From Artocarpus heterophyllus (Eukaryota; Streptophyta; Magnoliopsida; Rosales; Moraceae), in contig CM046338.1 in NCBI GenBank assembly GCA_025403435.1, positions 17,297,316 through 17,361,315 on the forward strand: DNA of 64,000 bases, read 5' to 3'. Positions 11,171 through 21,726 of the stretch are shown here, piece by piece (position 1 is the stretch's first letter; the number at the start of each line of letters is the position of its first letter). The translations under genes and the position numbers were made by a program. The notes beneath the pieces were generated by a model, which saw nothing but the letters and a program-made list of their open reading frames with translations, did not search any database and had not been told where the DNA came from.

Positions 11171-12771
11171 TCCTAGGCAAGAAAGTTGTCGCCATTAGCA
11201 ATTGTGTTGGTGCATATGTAGGTAGAACAAGAAATGGTGGCTTGAATTTCTAGAAAATAAAGGAAGAGTTTAAGGTGAATCAAAATACTTTTTTAAAGGT
11301 TTTATTTTCCTTTACTTATCAAAGTTGCTAAAGAGGTTGATGACAAATTACCCCTAAGATATAACAGACTCTTGAATACAATATTTAGCAATAATATTGT
11401 GTTATACAACAAGAAATAAAACTTGTAAAACCCTAGAGATATAATAAATAACAAGGGTGCTATTTCATGAACCGATATAATCAATGTAATCTATGCAAGT
11501 AATCACATATAGAGGTACCTTTTCATTGTAATGGCATCTCTTTGTGTAGCATCACATCTATTGCAATGTATATGACCATTACTAATATGTATTTAGCTTT
11601 GTATAAAAACATACAACCAAGTAGCACTTTGCGTCAAAACAATTCAAATCACATAATAGTTCAAATGACATCTTTCTGGATTGGCACCGCGACACTATCT
11701 TTCAAGCATTGCGGCACCGTGTGTACTACACTACTAAAATTCAATGTACTTGGACTAGCACTAGGATGCTACTTATCCAACATCTGAGTGCCCTAGGCCC
11801 TATACACCTAATGCCAAGACGTTAGGTTCTTTGATCCAAAAATGCTATTTATTAATCTCAGCGCTACGGCCCCAATTCTTATTGCAGCGGTGCTACATAC
11901 CGATGCAAAATAGACTAAAAATGTTTATTTTTATGTTCTCTTGTGTGATAATTGATCTTAGACACATGATAGATATATTATAATCTCTCTTACAAATTGT
12001 ATATGAGGTCTCTCCCTTTCTCACTCTGCATTCCAATAGTTGTGCAAGGAGACTTTTACACAAAAGAAGATAATGAAAGCAACAAAGGAAATTAATTAAA
12101 AAGAGAAAATAATGTGAAAAGATGGTTAATATAAAACGAGTATGTGCGCACAGAATATTTTGTGCAACCTTTATATCGTCAACGATTAAATTACATCTAG
12201 ATGTGAATTAATAGGCACTACTAGTAGGGTGCCTAGATGGAACACTACCACAGCTTCTCCTTAAAAAAAATAGAGAAAAGAAATAGCGAAAAGTCAAAAG
12301 ACGTAAACAATGTTATAGGGTATTGATAGTGTTGAATCTACACAATAATAAGCCCCCAATATAAAACTCACATATAAGGCTCATTTTTTATTAATTGTGA
12401 CGCTTAGTATCGGTGATGCTTCCAAGCATTTTTCGTTTTGTAAAACGAAAATTATCATCATAAAAAAAGAAATGGCATAAAATTAGTTGCCATCAGGATA
12501 GAATGGTAAAAATCCAAGATTTTAGATGCTTTTGAAACGGGTGGTTTAATATGTTAATTCATGTAAGTAATTTAAACGAAATTAGTCGATCTCCTTTCGA
12601 ATCAATATATTGTTAAGGAAATTATGAAGCATAATAAAGGAGTTTTATAAGTATTTTTAAACAATATCGATATACATCATATGGTCGCAAGAAGACACTT
12701 ATTTAAAAGAATAAGATAAGAAAGCCTATGACAATGGTTTCAATTTAACCCCTAAAGGATATCTAACCCTT
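11171..12771. other. Downstream flank of BBE-like gene 1
   Basis: No gene seen. It is collinear with 25211-27077 and 56221-58080. It contains one unit (about 11893-11983) of the 91-bp sequence that is repeated four times in units B and C. Confidence 0.65.
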
Positions 12772-14421
12772 TTAACGAGTAAAAAAGGGTGGGATGCTTT
12801 GTTCGTTTTTAAAGAAATTAGTTGGATCAACTATAGTTTTTACATAAACCAACCTATTGAAATTATTCTTGAAATATTGAGGACCCCAAATCTTGGCTTG
12901 TGTAATATCATCATAAGCACTTCTATTGTCGTTCTTATTGTTATTCATCCCGATGTCAAGGTCTCTGAAGTTGAGATATGCAGCCCTCGGGTTATTTGAC
13001 ACGTAAGGAGTCATGAAGTTGTAAAGTCGTCTTACCCATCTCACATGCTTTTTAGATGTTGTAATATTTTCTGTAGTTTCCCAATTCACCAAGTAGTGAA
13101 CGTTGTAAAGGTTCCCGGCTCGGTAGGGGAATGGGATTGTGGGTTCGGAAATATTGTCCATTTTCCCTCCAAAAGGAAATAGATCGATCAGTACTCGTCC
13201 TACCTCTTCTTCATATAACCTTGCTAACATTCTTTCGACTGCGTCATCCGGAATAGGCTCTTTCATGAAGTCGGATTTTACTTTGAATGATGCCAAATTG
13301 TAATTAGATGTCCTACCGAGTAGAACGTCCAAGGATTCTCCATTTCTAAATGAATTGAAATAGAGAAAGGATTCAACCCATCTCATTTCAATGCACTCTT
13401 GCCTTCTCAAAACCAACTCAGGAAACTCCTTTTGCATCAATTGAAGGAGCCTTTCAACACGACCATGAAACGTGGCTCGGAAGGAAGCTTGCACCTTAAC
13501 TTTCTTATTCCCTTCAGTATCTATTGAACTCACAGTTTGGAATCTGACATATATTGTTAGATCCTCATCAACTTTGTTAGCACGACGTTGCCATCGATGA
13601 AAGAGCTTCTTTGTTGCATTGTCTTCCATGTTCCTAGTGACGTCAAACACAGTCACTATTGACGGCACATGAACAAGTCGAATTTTCCATGCAAGAACGA
13701 TTCCAAAGCTTGCTGGTCCACCACCACGAATGGCCCAAAACAAGTCTTCCCCCATGGATTTCCTGTTAAGAATTCTTCCTTCAGCATCTACTAATTCTGC
13801 GTCAAGAATGTTATCAGCTGCAAGGCCATATTTTCGTGTCAAATAGCCATAGCCTCCTCCACCAATGTGTCCACCAACACCGACACTGTGGCAATCGCCT
13901 GCTGGGAAGGCAAGATCTTCACTTTTTTCAGCAATCTTATAATAAAGTTCACCTAGCGTTGAGCCAGCTTGAACCCATGCAGATTTGCTCTCTTCATTAA
14001 CGCTGATAAGATTTAGGTTTCTCAAATCAATCAGAACAAATGGAACATCAGACACAAAAGAAAGGCCCTCATAATCATGGCCGCCGCTTCGGGTTCTAAT
14101 TTGGATGCCATGTTTCTTAGAGCAATAAACAGTGGCTTGGACGTGGGAGGCATAAAATGGTGTGACGATAATTAATGGTTTTGGGGCTGAAGGAGAAGAA
14201 AAACGCTTGTTCTGTATGGATGAGTCCAATATAGTGGAATACGATGGATCTTTTGAAGTGTAGATAATGGGTTTAGAAGTGGAGGTAGAGTTAGATATAA
14301 GAGTGGCGAGGCAACGAAGAAAGTCTTCATGAGCATGAACGGCTGAGGCTGCCAACACAAAGGAAAATAGAAACATAATAGTAATTTTGGCAAAGGGCCA
14401 AGAGAATGCAGAGCACTTCAT
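12772..14421 (-). CDS. BBE-like FAD-linked oxidoreductase 1
   Basis: Intronless 549-residue member of the berberine bridge enzyme-like family (FAD_binding_4 plus BBE C-terminal domain), which usually oxidises alkaloids, cannabinoids, monolignols or sugars in the secretory pathway. Residues 1-30 form a signal peptide. Cys37 and Cys100 fit the conserved disulphide. His115 (TRSGGHDYEG) and Cys177 (PAGDCHSVGVGGH) are the two flavin-attachment residues. The C-terminal part has YFKNNFNRLVYVKT and DPTNFF, as expected. The start is supported by the signal peptide, family-like length and a TATA box about 60 bp upstream. Oddities: the motif usually N-Y-R-D-L is NFRDLDIG (Phe485), the P-Y-G-G region is FPFGG (Phe415, Phe417), and it ends three residues earlier than its paralogues. 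The substrate is unknown; it could be catalytically repurposed. Confidence 0.93.
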   Translation of the reverse strand: MKCSAFSWPFAKITIMFLFSFVLAASAVHAHEDFLRCLATLISNSTSTSKPIIYTSKDPSYSTILDSSIQNKRFSSPSAPKPLIIVTPFYASHVQATVYCSKKHGIQIRTRSGGHDYEGLSFVSDVPFVLIDLRNLNLISVNEESKSAWVQAGSTLGELYYKIAEKSEDLAFPAGDCHSVGVGGHIGGGGYGYLTRKYGLAADNILDAELVDAEGRILNRKSMGEDLFWAIRGGGPASFGIVLAWKIRLVHVPSIVTVFDVTRNMEDNATKKLFHRWQRRANKVDEDLTIYVRFQTVSSIDTEGNKKVKVQASFRATFHGRVERLLQLMQKEFPELVLRRQECIEMRWVESFLYFNSFRNGESLDVLLGRTSNYNLASFKVKSDFMKEPIPDDAVERMLARLYEEEVGRVLIDLFPFGGKMDNISEPTIPFPYRAGNLYNVHYLVNWETTENITTSKKHVRWVRRLYNFMTPYVSNNPRAAYLNFRDLDIGMNNNKNDNRSAYDDITQAKIWGPQYFKNNFNRLVYVKTIVDPTNFFKNEQSIPPFFTR

Positions 14422-14479
14422 TTTGCTTCACTTGTTTGTTTTCACCGTACTATGAGCAAAATGATACTAATTGCCTCCC

Positions 14480-14487
14480 TTATATAG
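14480..14487 (-). promoter_or_regulatory. TATA box of BBE-like gene 1
   Basis: CTATATAA on the minus strand, about 60 bp upstream of the ATG and embedded in a block (ATTATCTATATAAGG) that is conserved upstream of all three BBE-like genes. The position implies a 5' leader of roughly 30 bases. Confidence 0.7.
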
Positions 14488-14557
14488 ATAATAAACGCTA
14501 GCTGCTTGCGTATTCAATAAACATACGTTAACACTGCATGAGTAAACAAATGATACT

Positions 14558-15480
14558 CACACCTTTGATTTTTCAAAACATTAAATTAGTAATTTTAATC
14601 TCTCGGTATTTTCCAAATATGTAATTATGAGTTCCCGTGCGTATCATCTTTCTCAAAATTCTTTTAGTACTTTCATCTACCTTTGATACTGTTAAAAATG
14701 TGAGAATTATGATTTCTCGTGCCTTTAATTTCTCACAGTCTGTTAAATTAATCAGTGCTTTTTTAGAGTATTCTCATATAATACTTTTTCATAATATCAA
14801 AATATGAAAAAATTATAAAAATGTTAGATAACTATATGGGTTATAGCTCCACCCTCTCATGTCACTTGTAGGACTTAAGTGCCCTACAAATATGGCCTAT
14901 CCTTGTAAGAGGATGAGGTTATAGCCCATGAAACCATATAGTATTGCTCGGAAATTTATGATCTCCCATACCTTTGATTTTTAATCGAATTAATTAGTAG
15001 AACATTTGCTTTTGATAATGTTGAAATGTGGAAAAGTTATGATTTCTTGTGCCTTTGATTTTTGACAAAATTGACTCAATACTTTCATCAGCTTTTCCTC
15101 TTTTACTTCCGTCGAGCTAACTTTGACGATGTCCAAATGTGAAAGAATTATGAAAGATTTTTCAAAAATTGAATCAAAACTTTCGGCTTGATGACATCAA
15201 TATTATGATTAATCCCTTTGATTTTTTGCCCCTTTGATTTTTCTCAACATTTAATTAGTACTTTCATGTACACTAGATAATTCCAAAATATGGGAAATTA
15301 TGATTTCCCGTACGTCTAGTTTTTCACAGAATTATTTTAGTACTTTCATATATATTCCTTTGTTACCGTCATGTTGAAAGAATTATGATTTCTTACACCT
15401 TTAATTCTCACAGGCTGTTAAATTAATTAGTATTTCCACATGGTACTTTTTCAAAAGTCAAAAAGTGAAAATTCCTTTTT
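14558..15480. repeat. Degenerate tandem repeat upstream of BBE-like gene 1
   Basis: A loosely repeated unit of about 100-130 bp contains, in order, CCTTTGATTTTTC, AATTAGTACTTTCAT, a GATAATGTCAAAATG-like stretch and GAATTATGATTTCTCGTG. At least six diverged copies are visible, one interrupted by the foldback element at 14828. The same array lies upstream of genes 2 and 3 and forms their distal promoter region. Confidence 0.65.
14828..14943. mobile_element. Short foldback (MITE-like) element, copy A
   Basis: The ends form an imperfect inverted repeat: ACTATATGGGTTATAGC on the left and GCTATAACC...CCATATAGT-type sequence on the right (GTTATAGCCCATGAAACCATATAGT). The interior also pairs (CTTGTAGG with CCTTGTAAG). 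It is about 116 bp and present at the same place in all three units, so it predates the duplications. No clear target-site duplication was established. Confidence 0.45.
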
Positions 15481-16098
15481 ACCTTTTTTTTAACAAAATT
15501 AAGAATCAAAATGGCCGTTTGATACTGTTTTCACAAATAAATAAAAATATTTTTATTTTAAAAAATAAGAATTTTTTAAAAATTATGTTGAAAATGTTTT
15601 TAAAATTTTTGCCTCAAAAAATATGAAAAAACATTTCTAAAAATTTTGACAACGAAAACAAATAAGGCCAAATGTATTGGTTAATTTTGAAAAATAAAAA
15701 AATTAGGTGCTTTCTAGAATCGCGTAATTTACATTGATGTCCTTGTGTAGATGTAGGTTTGATTCTCCTAACAATATAAGTCGTCGAGTAGAACTTATTT
15801 TTCTTTAAAGGAAGTAGAACATTTTGATTTGTTCACCTATTTCAGTGTAATATCTCACAGATTGTTAAGTTAATAAAGTATATGCATAGGGCACTTTTTC
15901 AAAATGTCAAAAAGTGAAGGGAGAAGAGGAAAATAACACCTTTAGGTTAAAATTTAGTAAATAATGTCATATAGTTTCAAAATATGCAATAAATAGAATA
16001 TCATGAGAAAATGGGAAATATCTCATGAGAAATTAAGAACGATAACCCCAAAATACCCTCACATCCTTATCCTTTACATCTCTCATCCTCCTCTCTCG
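15481..16098. other. AT-rich spacer, no gene seen
   Basis: Non-coding sequence between the BBE-upstream repeats and the minisatellite. It includes a copy of the GGAAGTAGAACATTT block that also occurs in the unit spacers, so it is a diverged internal repeat of the unit. Confidence 0.5.
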
Positions 16099-17020
16099 TC
16101 GGCACCGTCGGTGGCCGAGAAATACAATATTTACCAAGAAATACTAAATTTATTATGTAAATACAAAAATTCACCTGCAATTAAGTCGTACTGCTGGCGG
16201 CCAATAAATGCGATATTTACCATGTAAATACAAAAATTTACAAACAACTTCGCTGGACCGCCGACAACTGAGAAATAGAATATTTACTAGGAAATATTAT
16301 ATTTACTGTATAAATAAAAAATACACTGGTAACTTCATCGGACCATCGGCAGTCAAGAAATACAATATTTACCGAGAAATCTTGTATTTACTGTGTAAAT
16401 AAAAAAATTCACAAGCGATCGAGAAATACAATATTTATCTAGAAATATCATATTTACTACATAAATATAAAAATTTACTACCACTTTACTGGATTGTCGA
16501 TGGCTGGGAAATATAATACTTACAAGGAAATACTATAATCGACTGGGAAATATAATATTTATCAAGAAATACCATACTTACAGTGTAAATATAAAATTTC
16601 ACTAGCAACTAAAAAATACTGTATATATGTGTAAATACAAAAATTCACCGGCAATTTTGTCAGACAGCCAACGACCACGAGATACAATATTTATCAGAAA
16701 ATACTATGTTTACTATGTAAATACAAAAATTCACCAGTGACTTCACCAGATAGTCGACGACCGAAAAATACAATATTTACCTAAAAATACCGTATTTAAC
16801 GTATAAATACAAAAATTCACTAGTGATTTTGCTAGACCGCCGACGGTTGGAAAGTACCGTATTTATTATATAAATACAAAAATTTATTGGCGACTTTATC
16901 GGGCCTCTTTCAGTCGAGAAATATAATATCTATGAGGAAGTACCGTATTTATTATGTATATAAAAAACCATTACTGAAGACTTCACCGGATCGTCGACAG
17001 CTGAGAAATACAATATTATA
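16099..17020. repeat. Irregular minisatellite at the A/B unit boundary
   Basis: A diverged tandem array. Each unit has GAGAAATACAATATTTACC, then GAAATACTGTATTTACTGTGTAAATA, then CAAAAATTCACCGGCAACTT and a C/G-richer piece like CGTCGGACCGCCGACGGC. Unit length varies from about 60 to 100 bp, with roughly a dozen copies. It recurs at 30412-31332 and 61273-62211, at the end of each segmental unit. Confidence 0.85.
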
Positions 17021-20000
17021 AGTTAATTTTGAAAATATTATGATTTCTTCTACCTTTGTTTTTTTGTCTTTAACAAAATTGAGGATCAAAATATATAAGT
17101 TAATTTTGAAAAATAAAAAAATTACGCGCTTTCTAGAATCGAGTAATTTTCAGTGACGTCCTTGCGTAGATATGGTTTTCATTCTTGTAACATTATAAAC
17201 CGTCGAGTAGAAAATTATTTTCCTTTAAAGAAAGTAGAATATTCGGAGTAGTTCACCTTATTCCGTTTAATTGTCAGCCGCAATTCTTCTACGCTTTGAC
17301 TCTTCTAACTTTGCTTTAAAGGAAGTAGAACATTTGGAGTTGTTCACTATTTCCGTTTAATTGTCAGCCGCACTCCTTTTTTTTTTTTTTTTTAATAATG
17401 AGAAGATCAAACACTTGAAATATATGACGCACCAAAATTTAGGATGATTTGGAGAAGAATTTTAAACGTGTCTTTTTTTTTTTTTTTTTTTTCAGTCAAA
17501 CGGGGGTGTAGAGCCTATCAATGACTTGAGACATCTAATGTTGGATTAAAGACCACAAAATAATATTAGAAATTAAAATTAAAATCATGGTTGTTACAGA
17601 ACGTCTGTCAGGGGAATTCACGTACGGTTTGGATGGTTTTTTTCCCCAAACCATTGATCAAATCAAAAATAAATTTTATTTTAAAGTGGTTCAGACGGTT
17701 TTTTTTTTTTATATATAAAACCAAATCACGTACAAACGGTTTATGTTTAAGATTAACTTTTTAATATTTTATAAAATTTATAAAATGTCTAAAAGCTTGT
17801 ATTTCAAAAATACAGAAGCAAAAACAAAACTAAAAAGTCACAGCAACACAAATCAAAGTTTACCAATAATCAAGCTAAAAGTTAAAAAAAAAAAAACAAC
17901 TAAAAACATAAGACAAATAGAATTAAATTTAAATTTGGATTAAAGCTTTCCATTAGTGTCGATAAATCTCTCCTCCTACTAATATCCTTAATCGACACTG
18001 TGGTGAGTTGGGTTGACGGCAGAGAGAGATGACATGACAATGACGGCATGAGGACTAGGCCGACAGTAGTGTAGAGAGAATAGATGAGGGGAGACTAGGG
18101 TTCCATTCTATGAGTTAGTTTTAATTATATATGTTAGCTCTTTAATTTGATTTTGTTTTTTTGGGTGTTGATGATGAGTGATTAGAAGAAGTGTAATTAT
18201 AAAGTGTGAAACAATGCATCTTATGTGGGCAGAATTTCTTGTGAGGACCAATAAAAAATAAGAAATAATAAAAATTCTTATATAAAAAATATTTTAAAAA
18301 TAAAAATTATCTAATGTGGCAATCTAATGAGCTTAAAATATTTATATAAAAACACCACCTAAACCGTCCAAAATTAGAACAAAAACCACCAATTTGATTT
18401 GAATTAGGTGGTTTGTGCGGATTAGCGGACTTTTTGAGCCCCTTAAAATCTGTCATCTATATATATACAAATAATAAATCTCCAAACATTAATTTAAGAA
18501 ATCAAGATCTTTAGTCCATATTAAAAAAAAAATGCACTTCATCATTGTATTTTTTCTGTACTCAGTATTAATGAACATATCTAAAAGTAATTAATATATT
18601 CAATAAGTACGGCATGTATTTAATGATAATTAAATGATATTGTCGAATTAACAAAATAACCACGTCTGACCCTGCTTGTTTATGTCAAATAATAGCCAAC
18701 GTGTTTTTTCCTTGATATGAGACTCCTCGTTTTATGTTTGTTTTCTACAAACAATAACCCGATAACGATATTATCATTTGTATATTATTACCAGTTGGGA
18801 AACACGTAACTACGCGCTTCATATTCTGCTTGTTATATTACTTTGAAATAATATATGGACACATCATAAAACAATGTAATATAATGGACAGATTTTAAAA
18901 TACATATAAGATTATGAGGATGAAAAAGAAAAACACAGAAAGTGGATATGATTTTATATAAAGGAAAAGGGGAAAAATAAAGAAAGAAAAATATAATAAA
19001 AGAACGAAAAGTAAATGAAAATAAAAAAAAGAGTAAAGTACGTACTAGAATGTCACTTGTCATAAGCTAGAAAGAGTATCAAAAAACAAAGGAAGATTTT
19101 GATGAAAGGGCAAAAAAAAATTTCAAATTGGGTAAAAGTTCTCTTTTTTTTTTGGAACAAAAAAAAGCACACTTTTTTGTGCAGGTAAATTGTTTCAGTT
19201 TTTTTCAACAAAATAAGAAAAATGACTGTAGCAGAATAAGGAACCTCAACATGATAAAAAAAAAAACTGAAAGCGTTTTGATGTCCAAAAAACCTTTTTT
19301 GTGTGTCAAAAACTGTCCCAAAAAAAATGATCTATTTACCCAAAAAAAATTTGGCCGGAGGCCATTTCTCAAAATGCCCCAAATGTTCCCACTTTTACAC
19401 AATTATAATAGACATATCTTGAACCCATAATTTATCGGGCTTTCTACACATATGGCAAAACATAAACAGTAAAGTTTTGCAAAATTTTGAAAATAATATG
19501 AAAATAGTAGAAACTCGTGTCATTAAAATAGTTACTATATAACTATATAGTATAAAATGTGATATTATTATATTAATTATTATGTAATTTTTGTTACATC
19601 TGTAATATTTTGAACATTTTGCTCTATTTCAAATCCATCGTAAAAATGTTGCCATACAATGTAATTTTCTGTATTCTTTTATCCGCATGTTGACTATGCT
19701 CATCGTAAAACTGCTGCCATATTATGTAATTTTCTGTACCCTTTTATCCGCATGTTGAGGATGCTCACAAACAAGATTAGCCAATAAGGCAAGTTGCTTA
19801 GGATGACAAAACTCATCCTACGTAGAACTGTTGATATCCTAAAAAGCTGTTTCCTTTTTACTTATTTCTTGTTGGAATAAAAAAATAAACAAAATAAAGT
19901 AAAATGAGTACATAGCCTGTGGTCTAATCTTCCCAACATCCCATGACCCACCAAAAGTACTAAGATATATTTTCTTTTTCCTTTTTCAAAAGAAGACAAA

Positions 20001-20684
20001 CGAGGGATATTAAATGAAAAATATTATTCCAAATATTCTTTTCAATTTCAAGTCCAACATCTGTGCACTTTGAAAAATCTGCTTTCACTCTCAAACAATT
20101 ATTCGCAATCACTTTTTGTGATCACCCAACCCAATCTAATCCTATATATCTATTTTTGTTATACTACATCAAATTTAATCACAAATCGGTTTTTCAAAAT
20201 TTTCATCAAATTCAATCCAATGACTCATGTATCATTTAATCTAATCTACTTTGATATTTGGATTGGTCCAATTGATTTGGATCAATCGATTTTGACCGAG
20301 AACCTTTTTATTAAGCATTAAATTTGAGGAAATCATAACAAATAAACCATGGTTAGAAACATTTAAAAATTAATAGCATATTTACGAACATTGTTAAATA
20401 ACAAGTCAATTAAGGATTGATTTTACATTTTTACCCTCTATTTTTCTTACAACTCTGCTCTTTTCTTCATCTTCTTCTTTCTCTCTCTCCGCTAACCCTC
20501 TCCAATGCTGCCGTCGAGATTGCTTCCCAAACGGGCTCCGTCGCGAGCCTTGCTTCATTGCGAATTGCCGTTGTCAACCATCGAGGAGGAAGACAACAAA
20601 TGGCAATCCTCTGTGAGACTAAAAATTTAATAAAATTACAAGGCTAGTACACGCAAAATATTAGACGACGATCAACGAAACTAT
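17021..20684. other. AT-rich spacer of unit B, no confirmed gene
   Basis: Matches 31333-37419 of unit C except for the solo LTR inserted there. It has long poly-T/poly-A runs (17379, 17477, 17700, 19140, 19260) that differ in length between units. About 18525-19620 is absent from unit A. Open frames here (for example 19128-19430) are lysine/phenylalanine-rich products of homopolymers and are not credible genes. Confidence 0.6.
20417..20647 (+). other. Conserved segment upstream of lipoxygenase fragment B, possible chimeric 5' exon
   Basis: A C/T-rich stretch followed by GC-richer, gene-like sequence (20500-20600) occurs immediately upstream of the lipoxygenase fragment in all three units. 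It allows a 76-residue frame in units B and C. It also contains a 42-codon ATG frame starting at 20504. It does not resemble lipoxygenase, and I do not recognise it. It could be the 5' part of another gene fused to the lipoxygenase tail, or plain non-coding sequence. The unit A equivalent is 4714-4914. Confidence 0.3.
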
Positions 20685-21726
20685 GACACCATGAATCTGA
20701 ATGCAGTTGCTAGGCAGATCCTGATTAATGCTGGAGGAGCGCTTGAGTGCACTGTTTTTCCCGGAAAGTATTCCATGGAAATGACTTCTGCAAGTTACAA
20801 GCAATGGTCATTTCCAGGCCAAGCAATCCCTGTTGATCTGATCAAGAGGTAAATCCTTGTGCTTCACTAACTTTACAGGGACATCACTTTAGCATGATTC
20901 AGGGTCTAACCAATAAAGGATTATCTGAAAACAAAGGTTCCAAGCTAAACTTTCTTTTTTCCTAAATATTTTCTGGGGAATGGCTGTTAAAGATGAAAAC
21001 TCTCCACATGGTCAGCGCCAACTCATAGAAGACTATCCATATGCTGTCGACGGGCTTGAGATCTGGTCAGCCATCAAAACATGGGTCAAGGACTACTGCT
21101 CTTTCTACTACAAAACAGATGAAATAATTCAAAATGACCATGAGCTCCTATTATGGTGGAAGGAGCTAAGCGAAGTGGGCCATGGGGACAAGAAAGGCGA
21201 GCCATGGTGGCCCAAAATGCAGACACTTGAAGAGCTGATAGAAACATGCACAACCATCATATGGATTGCCTCAGCCCTCCATGCAGCCATCAACTTTGGC
21301 CAGTACCCTTATGGAGGGTACCCCAAACCGCCCTTCAATGAGCCGTCGTTTGATAGCCAAAGAAGGCACTCCCGATATGAGGAGCTCAAGACGAACCAAG
21401 AAAAGGCCTTCCTGAAGACAATCACCAGGCAGCTCCTTTCGGTTCTCGGCATTGCCCTTGTTGAGATTCTGGCAAGGCATTCTTCTGATGAGGTGTATCT
21501 TGGCCAAAGAGACACTCCAGAATGGACAACAGATGGCGAAGTACTTGAAGCCTTTAATAAGTTTAGAAAGAAGCTAAGGGAAATTGAGGAAAAGATTGTG
21601 AGGATGAACAAAGATAAGAGGTTGAAGAACAGAGTTGGGCCAGCTAAGATGCCATGCACTTTGTTATATCCTTCTAGTGAAGGAGGGCTCACTGGCATGG
21701 GAATTCAGAACAGCGTCTCAATTTAA
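20685..21726 (+). pseudogene. 9-lipoxygenase 3' fragment, copy B
   Basis: Last two exons of a plant 9-lipoxygenase. Exon 20685-20848 has [18 protein letters not shown] and ends at a GT donor. The next exon begins near 20976 and runs to 21726. It keeps the iron-ligand motif [10 protein letters not shown] (equivalents of soybean LOX-1 His690 and Asn694) and a C-terminal isoleucine (GIQNSVSI). The intron acceptor is mutated (AG to TG at 20974-20975; copy A still has AG). A frame shift after GGYPK is undone by a second indel before YEELK, so 248 codons stay open from 20980. The N-terminal three quarters, including the other iron-binding histidines, are missing, so it cannot be an active enzyme. 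Confidence 0.85.

Larger units (their letters stand above)
2600..17020. repeat. Tandem segmental duplication, unit A
   Basis: The sequence from about 2600 is collinear with units B (17020-31330) and C (31330-62210). Shared blocks, in order, are the AT-rich spacer, lipoxygenase fragment, CACTA transposase remnant, BBE-like gene, upstream repeats and minisatellite. Unit A is the most diverged. It lacks the copia and MITE insertions shared by B and C, lacks about 1.1 kb of spacer present in B (about 18525-19620), and lacks about 365 bp of the CACTA tail. Confidence 0.85.

Noticed and set aside
19128..19430. 100-codon plus-strand frame
   Set aside because: Lysine/phenylalanine-rich translation of poly-A and poly-T runs; it is broken in the equivalent part of unit C by homopolymer variation.
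20980..21726. 248-codon frame as a functional lipoxygenase
   Set aside because: It lacks the N-terminal three quarters including two iron-binding histidines, has a mutated splice acceptor, and contains a frame-shifted internal stretch.
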